This document shows, piece by piece, positions 13,558 through 15,869 of a stretch of DNA of 15,869 nt (position 1 is the first letter of the stretch; each line of letters starts with the position of its first letter). The DNA comes from Fen-7 sp041494285 (GTDB lineage: Archaea > Halobacteriota > Methanosarcinia > Methanotrichales > Methanotrichaceae), in NCBI GenBank assembly GCA_041494285.1, contig JBGQAL010000054.1:1-15869 (forward strand), in the 5' to 3' direction. Under the pieces are notes generated by a model. That model searched no databases. It was given only the letters and a program-made list of their open reading frames with translations, and had not been told where the DNA came from. A program made the position numbers and the translations under genes.

Positions 13558-14955
13558 TTAGGCTGTATTCTTAACAGGCGGCTTCAGCAGCATGAAGGCA
13601 ATGACAACGCCTAACACGGCCAGGACGGCCACCACCAGGAAGAACGGCCTGTAGGCGTCCAGGAACGTGGCACCCTTTGCGGCCGTGGTAGTGGCCGCAA
13701 TCTCAGCTGAGACGATGCCTCCGACTACCGCTCCAACTCCGTAGGCGGTGAAGACTAGCCCGTAGTTCTTAGCATTATCCTTCATTCCAAAGTAGGTTGC
13801 TGTAGCAGTTGGTGCTATGGCCAGCCAGGCGCCTAGACAGCCCCAGAGCAGGCAGAAAGAGACTATGAATGCCATGACAGAGGAATAACTCATATACATT
13901 AGCAAGCATGCCACTATGATACCCACAAAAGTGACTATCGCTGCATTTTTTGGGGTTAGCTTATCCGTCAGAGTGCCAAAGATAGGTCTTCCCAGGCCGT
14001 TGCATATGGCAAAGGGAAGAATCAGCTGAAATACCAGTGTAGTCGAAGCAGCAGCACTCATGCCGGCGTTTGTCATTACCTCTTTGCCTACCGGCCCTAC
14101 TATTCCGATAGCCGTCAGCCCGGCTAGGGCTCCGATGGTATAGCACAACCAAAGTCCTTTGAATGTCCCTGTCTTGGTCATCTCATTGCGCATGAAGTCT
14201 ATCTTCTGTGCGGCTCCGGCTACAGGGGTTGGCGGAGACCAGCCGGCAGGTTTCCAGCCAGCCGGCGGGAACCTCAGATACATAGATGCCACTATAGTAA
14301 TAATGATGAAGGCGATGCCATAGACCTGTAGAATGTTCATTATTTGGTAGCCTGCCGATTTCATGAACAGCGTAGCATATGAGATCAAGGCAGAAGAGAA
14401 GCCAAAACCTAGCACTGTCAGTCCCACGGCAAGGCCACGTTTGTCAGGGAACCATTGCGCTGAGCAAGCAATTGGGACACCATAAGCTATGCCTACTCCC
14501 AATCCACCGATAACGGCATACAATGGAATGAGCATTGTGGGCGAACTAGCATACGAGGCCGCGAGCCACCCAAGGCCGCAGAGTGCTCCACCAATCATTC
14601 CTACCTTCTTGGGCCCCATCTTCTGTATGTAAGGTCCAGCCAGAGGCATGGTAAGGGCAAATACACCTAGGAATATGATAAAAGGCCATGTCATATCAAG
14701 TGCGTTTGGGCCCTTCATCGTCGCATCTTTGACGAAAGCAACGACCTGCGGATCAAGAAGCGGATTACCAACAAATGTGACACCCTTTGCCGTCAGGATT
14801 GCGATCCCCATAAGCGCCTTAAAGTAATTTGATAAGTCACCTCTCACTGCTCCGTAAGCATAAATGGCACCCAGACAAAGCTGAATTATGATGCCTACTA
14901 CTACAATCATCCACCGCCCACCGGGCGGTTCCTGAGATGCTACATTTTCAGCCAT
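13558..14955 (-). CDS. OFA-family MFS transporter (oxalate/formate antiporter-like)
   Basis: 465 residues and about 12 membrane segments, as in the major facilitator superfamily. The N-terminal GRWMIVVVGIIIQLCLGAIY followed by AYGAVR is characteristic of the OFA family; GLGVGIAYGVPIACSAQWFPDKRGLAVGL (about 155-185) includes the family's membrane motif. A loop of about 40 residues (about 42-82) lies before the second segment. OFA proteins exchange or import small carboxylates. In an acetate-using methanogen acetate or formate is a plausible substrate, but the sequence alone does not show it. AAAGGTG lies eight bases ahead of the ATG and a TATA box at 15008-15016. It diverges from a carbonic anhydrase gene across 409 bases. 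Confidence 0.9.
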   Translation of the reverse strand: MAENVASQEPPGGRWMIVVVGIIIQLCLGAIYAYGAVRGDLSNYFKALMGIAILTAKGVTFVGNPLLDPQVVAFVKDATMKGPNALDMTWPFIIFLGVFALTMPLAGPYIQKMGPKKVGMIGGALCGLGWLAASYASSPTMLIPLYAVIGGLGVGIAYGVPIACSAQWFPDKRGLAVGLTVLGFGFSSALISYATLFMKSAGYQIMNILQVYGIAFIIITIVASMYLRFPPAGWKPAGWSPPTPVAGAAQKIDFMRNEMTKTGTFKGLWLCYTIGALAGLTAIGIVGPVGKEVMTNAGMSAAASTTLVFQLILPFAICNGLGRPIFGTLTDKLTPKNAAIVTFVGIIVACLLMYMSYSSVMAFIVSFCLLWGCLGAWLAIAPTATATYFGMKDNAKNYGLVFTAYGVGAVVGGIVSAEIAATTTAAKGATFLDAYRPFFLVVAVLAVLGVVIAFMLLKPPVKNTA

Positions 14956-15007
14956 AAGTAAACACCTTTATAGGGAAATTACTTTGTTCTTATTCAATAC
15001 GCGTAAT

Positions 15008-15016
15008 TAATATAAA
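15008..15016 (-). promoter_or_regulatory. TATA box of the OFA transporter gene
   Basis: TTTATATTA on the minus strand. Standard spacing gives a start near 14985 and a leader of about 30 bases that contains the AAAGGTG site. Confidence 0.55.
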
Positions 15017-15153
15017 TCTCAATACTCCTTATAAGTGCATATAGGTCCAAACTTCTCAAATCCCTCCTTGTTCCCTTACATTACCCCTGAAGATAATTTG
15101 GTAACGTGTCCTAAGTTTTATTTCCTACCTATTTAAGATTAGCGGGTAAATAT

Positions 15154-15178
15154 ACCAATTATACATTATAATATTGGT
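15154..15178. promoter_or_regulatory. Imperfect palindrome, candidate operator
   Basis: ACCAATTATA and TATAATATTGGT form inverted arms around CAT, with two extra bases in the right arm. It lies midway between two divergent genes, upstream of both promoters, where a shared regulator could bind. Confidence 0.4.
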
Positions 15179-15364
15179 TATATCGCTAGATTATTTGCTC
15201 TATTTCTTAGAACAGTACGTCTATAGGCATTGATTTTTCATTGTTTCCATTGAGAAGGCTCGGCATAATTCGCCATTGATCGAGATAGTACCAAAATATG
15301 AAAATCATCTTTGATGGTAATCTCTTTTTATCAGAACGTCAAATCCACAAAAAGGTGGTACAAG

Positions 15365-15869
15365 ATGCTGAAGAGCAATCCAAAGACTTCCTGGAACAGT
15401 GAGGAACGGATGCCTACTGTCTCGGCTACAGCCTATGTGGACGATGCAGCTACAGTTATTGGAGATGTCCGTATAGGAAGCCAGGTCTATATTGCGCCAG
15501 GGGTATCCCTGAGGGCTGACGAGGCTACGCCTATTATTATCGGCGACGAATGCAATATCCAGGACAGTGCCGTGTTCCACGGGCTCAAGGGCAGCTCAAT
15601 CGAGCTTGGGAAGCGCATCTCTATTGCTCATGGAGCCATCATTCATGGACCTCTGAAGATCGGTGATGACAGCTTTGTAGGGTTCAATTCCGTGGTCCAT
15701 GCCTCAACTCTGGGGAAGAAATGTTTCATTGGCCACGGGGCGGTCGTAATAGGGGTCAAGTTGACAGATGGAATGTTCGTTCCGCACGGTGCTCTTGTGG
15801 ACTCCCAGGATAAGGCTGATGCTCTAGGTGCCGTCCCTGACAATCTCAAGCACTTCAATGAGGAGGTTG
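15365..15869 (+). CDS. Gamma-class carbonic anhydrase, CamH-like (3' end outside window)
   Basis: 168 codons to the right edge. It forms a left-handed beta-helix of hexapeptide repeats and would interconvert CO2 and bicarbonate. Active-site residues of the Methanosarcina thermophila Cam are kept: R50, D52, N64, Q66 and the three zinc ligands H72 (VFHG), H89 and H94 (IAHGAIIHG). Compared with Cam it lacks the acidic loop after the first His, including proton-shuttle Glu84, and has no signal peptide. This is the CamH type, presumably cytoplasmic. AAGGTGG six bases ahead of the ATG supports the start; M16 is a less likely choice. It diverges from the OFA transporter, which fits a role in CO2 balance during acetate use. 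A broader gamma-CA/transferase homologue is the alternative. Confidence 0.85.
   Translation, partial: MLKSNPKTSWNSEERMPTVSATAYVDDAATVIGDVRIGSQVYIAPGVSLRADEATPIIIGDECNIQDSAVFHGLKGSSIELGKRISIAHGAIIHGPLKIGDDSFVGFNSVVHASTLGKKCFIGHGAVVIGVKLTDGMFVPHGALVDSQDKADALGAVPDNLKHFNEEV

Larger units (their letters stand above)
14956..15364. other. AT-rich divergent promoter region
   Basis: 409 bases between the OFA transporter and carbonic anhydrase starts. It holds the OFA TATA box, an imperfect palindrome at 15154-15178 and several TATA-like runs. On the plus strand AAGGTGG lies six bases ahead of the carbonic anhydrase ATG. No coding frame is seen. Confidence 0.6.

Noticed and set aside
15305..15858. Minus-strand frames of 91 and 71 codons
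   Set aside because: They are antisense to the carbonic anhydrase gene, which has its active-site residues in the plus frame.
1..15869. CRISPR array or IS element with transposase
   Set aside because: No regularly spaced direct repeats and no transposase-like frame were seen.

Overview
The window looks like chromosomal DNA of an acetate-using methanogenic archaeon, most likely Methanothrix (Methanosaeta) or a close relative. The evidence is a DUF1890/DUF1894 pair (families known from methanogens), a gamma-class carbonic anhydrase next to an OFA-family transporter, TATA boxes about 25 bp ahead of start codons with several apparently leaderless genes, and a poly-T terminator of archaeal type. 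The genus is inferred from gene content only. No rRNA, tRNA or CRISPR array was seen.

Positions 1 to about 4399 look like one end of an integrated plasmid-like or virus-like element. On the minus strand it carries a tyrosine integrase (3442-4290), a tightly packed set of three small genes (3164 down to 2499), about 740 bases with hairpins but no clear gene, a ribbon-helix-helix regulator (1474-1761), and a prim-pol-type replication protein running off the left edge (1-1292). A 43-codon antitoxin-like gene lies on the plus strand at 3307-3438. A small RHH protein just ahead of a primase-polymerase replicase recalls the pRN1 plasmids of Sulfolobus. The right end abuts a moaE gene cut after about 45 codons (4400-4534), so the element probably integrated into moaE.

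Positions 4400-7500 are host backbone. On the minus strand lie a cysteine-rich unknown protein (6166-7233), an unknown 114-residue protein, and the overlapping DUF1890 and DUF1894 genes. A small PspC-domain membrane protein diverges from the cysteine-rich gene across a 54-bp gap that holds a TATA-like sequence usable in both directions.

Positions 7494-13433 are a patchwork of gained and decaying genes: a broken TPR gene coupled to pspC, an intact MgtA-type Mg2+ P-type ATPase with bacterial-style Shine-Dalgarno signals and a short ORF after it, a flippase-like membrane protein (UPF0104/LPG-synthase TM family), decayed coding sequence, an orphan 133-residue ORF, and the C-terminal stump of a frameshifted purF.

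Positions 13434 to the end hold an OFA/MFS transporter (minus) diverging from a CamH-like gamma carbonic anhydrase (plus, cut by the right edge). In an acetate-splitting methanogen this pair could link acid uptake with CO2/bicarbonate handling; that functional link is inferred.
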